Positions 6,919 through 8,218 of a stretch of DNA of 8,218 nt are shown here, in pieces. The DNA is from a bacterium (lineage in GTDB: Bacteria > Armatimonadota > Fimbriimonadia > Fimbriimonadales > JBAXQP01), in assembly GCA_037131655.1 (NCBI GenBank), contig JBAXQP010000117.1, positions 1 to 8,218 of the forward strand, in the 5' to 3' direction. A program made the translations under genes and the position numbers. Positions within the stretch are counted from its first letter, which is position 1, and the number at the start of each line of letters is the position of its first letter. The notes under the pieces were generated by a model. That model saw only the letters and a program-made list of their open reading frames with translations. It ran no database searches and was not told the origin of the DNA.

Positions 6919-6932
6919 CTATCCCTTCCCTC

Positions 6933-8218
6933 TCATACTTTGACAGTCTTCCAACGACCTGAACGGAAAACGAATATCATGACTATTCCTGCGATACCTT
7001 GGGTTAAGGACATTGTCCACCAGGCAGCACTAGCGCCACCGTGAAAAATAATAATCCATGTGTAGACCATCGGGAAGCGGATTAGCCACATATTGACACC
7101 TGTAACAACAGTAGGACGTATTGTGTCCCCTGCCCCTTGGTGCGCACCGGATAATACTAAGGCAAATGCCAATAACGGTTCTGTTATCGCCATAATACGT
7201 AAGTAGGAAACTGCTATTTCAACTACCTGCTGATCGTTGATAAACCACATTGCCAAATTACGGGCGAAGACAAAGAAGATTACAGACATAACCGACATGA
7301 GCCAACAGCATTGCCAAGCCGAAAGCCACGCCAACTTTTCAGCGCGATCGGGTCTTTTGGCTCCCAGATTCTGACCCACTAGAGCAGATGCAGCGATTGA
7401 ATAACCCATTCCAGGCATAAAGGCTATTCCTTCGGCGATTAGGCCTATTGGAAGCGCTGCAACAGCCGCTGTTCGTAGATCGATAGGATAACTACGTGCA
7501 AGTACCCCAGTAAACGCCATCATACTGCTGACCCGCAAGAACATCTGCATTGAGGCGGGTATTGATATGCGCAGAATACGCTTGAACCAGTGAAAATCAG
7601 GCATCTCAAGCTTGAGCGCGCCTTCAATCCCATACTTATTAAAAATGATTAGGTATCCAATTAACCCCATGAATGCCGAAGAGGTTAGCGCGATTGCTGC
7701 CCCAGTCAATCCAAGTCTTGGAAACCCTAAATTCCCATTAATAAGCAGCGCATCTCCGCCAATATGGACGATATTGACCAGGATCATGATCCACATCGGG
7801 CGAAGAGTATCGCCAACTCCTCGAAAAGCGCCATATATCGAATTGATAACAAAGAGGGGACATAGGCTAAGCAGGGAAATTGATAAGTACTGAATGGCCA
7901 AATCGCGTGCTGCCGGCTCTAAACCCATTTGATTAGCGTAGAATGGCATAACAGCAAGAGCGATAACTACCGCGCAAATCCCTAAAACAATCCCAAGGAG
8001 TAAGCTCTGTCGGGTCGCTTTTTGGGCATCGCCTAAGTTTTTAGCCCCATAAGCCCGTGAAACAATCGCTGTTGTACCAATTGAAAGGGCAATCGCAAGA
8101 GACATGAAGAGAAATAGAAGCTGCCCTGCCACGCCTACTGCGGCAAGCGAGTCTCTTCCTAAATGACCAACAAACGCCCTATCAATAAACGCATTCACCG
8201 TTTGAAGTGCGTTCATAG
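6933..8218 (-). CDS. MATE-family efflux transporter, 5' end cut by window edge
   Basis: Inner-membrane cation/drug antiporter of the MATE (multi-antimicrobial extrusion) family, which exports cationic drugs or metabolites using H+ or Na+ gradients. The substrate cannot be read from the sequence. 427 residues are visible and end in TGA at 6933. The first visible Met (8214-8216) is probably internal, because family members usually have 20-40 more residues before the motif seen here at 8-20 (NAFIDRAFVGHLG, with the conserved Asp of helix 1). The two pseudo-symmetric halves are clear: YGAKNLGDAQKA (56-67) and FRGVGDTLRPM (131-141) in the first, GQNLGAKRPDRAEK (281-294) and HQGAGDTIRPT (359-369) in the second. 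About 11-12 hydrophobic helices fit the usual 12-helix fold. Nothing suggests inactivation. The promoter and true start lie beyond the window. It is co-oriented with the M28-FtsX gene but 410 bases away, so a shared role is not implied. Confidence 0.92.
   Translation of the reverse strand, partial: MNALQTVNAFIDRAFVGHLGRDSLAAVGVAGQLLFLFMSLAIALSIGTTAIVSRAYGAKNLGDAQKATRQSLLLGIVLGICAVVIALAVMPFYANQMGLEPAARDLAIQYLSISLLSLCPLFVINSIYGAFRGVGDTLRPMWIMILVNIVHIGGDALLINGNLGFPRLGLTGAAIALTSSAFMGLIGYLIIFNKYGIEGALKLEMPDFHWFKRILRISIPASMQMFLRVSSMMAFTGVLARSYPIDLRTAAVAALPIGLIAEGIAFMPGMGYSIAASALVGQNLGAKRPDRAEKLAWLSAWQCCWLMSVMSVIFFVFARNLAMWFINDQQVVEIAVSYLRIMAITEPLLAFALVLSGAHQGAGDTIRPTVVTGVNMWLIRFPMVYTWIIIFHGGASAAWWTMSLTQGIAGIVMIFVFRSGRWKTVKV

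Larger units (their letters stand above)
6523..6932. other. Intergenic spacer between the MATE and M28-FtsX genes
   Basis: A stretch of 410 bases with no credible coding frame. In minus-strand order it holds the 7-bp tandem repeat just after the MATE stop, the interspersed-type repeat at 6764-6800, about 110 bases in which I see nothing specific (6653-6763), the predicted promoter of the large gene, and its leader and ribosome site. I see no strong terminator for the MATE gene, so read-through into the large gene cannot be excluded. Confidence 0.7.

Noticed and set aside
7612..7893. Plus-strand frame of 93 codons inside the MATE gene
   Set aside because: It is antisense to a well-supported membrane transporter and has no recognisable features.

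Overview
The window is bacterial DNA of moderate GC with all genes on the minus strand. Read in the direction of transcription the order is: a MATE-family multidrug/toxin efflux transporter (6933-8218, 5' end cut by the window edge), a spacer of about 400 bases rich in repeats, a very large secreted/membrane fusion protein of 1718 residues (1366-6522), a strong terminator hairpin, and a peptidoglycan amidase that starts with GTG (1-1124, 3' end cut by the window edge exactly at its first zinc-ligand motif). No RNA gene, CRISPR array, transposase or phage gene is visible. Signal peptides, Shine-Dalgarno sites and sigma-70-like promoters are canonical. The combination of a copper-amine-oxidase-like N-terminal domain plus AMIN domains on an amidase, and an M28-FtsX giant, would suit Armatimonadota or a similar diderm phylum. 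That placement is a guess, because no phylogenetic marker gene is present.

The large protein is the centre of interest. It has a signal peptide, an M28-type (Zn aminopeptidase-like) ectodomain with a PA-like insertion, a transmembrane hairpin inserted inside the M28 fold, about 380 residues of further extracytoplasmic sequence including a probable carboxypeptidase-regulatory-like beta sandwich, three transmembrane helices, a complete MacB/FtsX-type permease module, and a cytoplasmic C-terminal tail of about 160 residues. In my motif alignment most M28 metal ligands and the catalytic glutamate are replaced, so the peptidase part is probably a pseudoenzyme used for binding or mechanical signalling. 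No ABC ATPase is encoded in the window.

The amidase has a clear promoter and ribosome site of its own and is separated from the large gene by a terminator, so the two are probably not one operon. FtsX-type permeases are nevertheless known to control cell-wall hydrolases in other bacteria (FtsEX with EnvC and the amidases AmiA/AmiB, or with PcsB), so a functional link is a testable idea. The MATE gene looks ordinary. The spacer between MATE and the large gene holds a 7-bp tandem repeat, a degenerate copy of what looks like a widespread interspersed repeat, and the promoter of the large gene.
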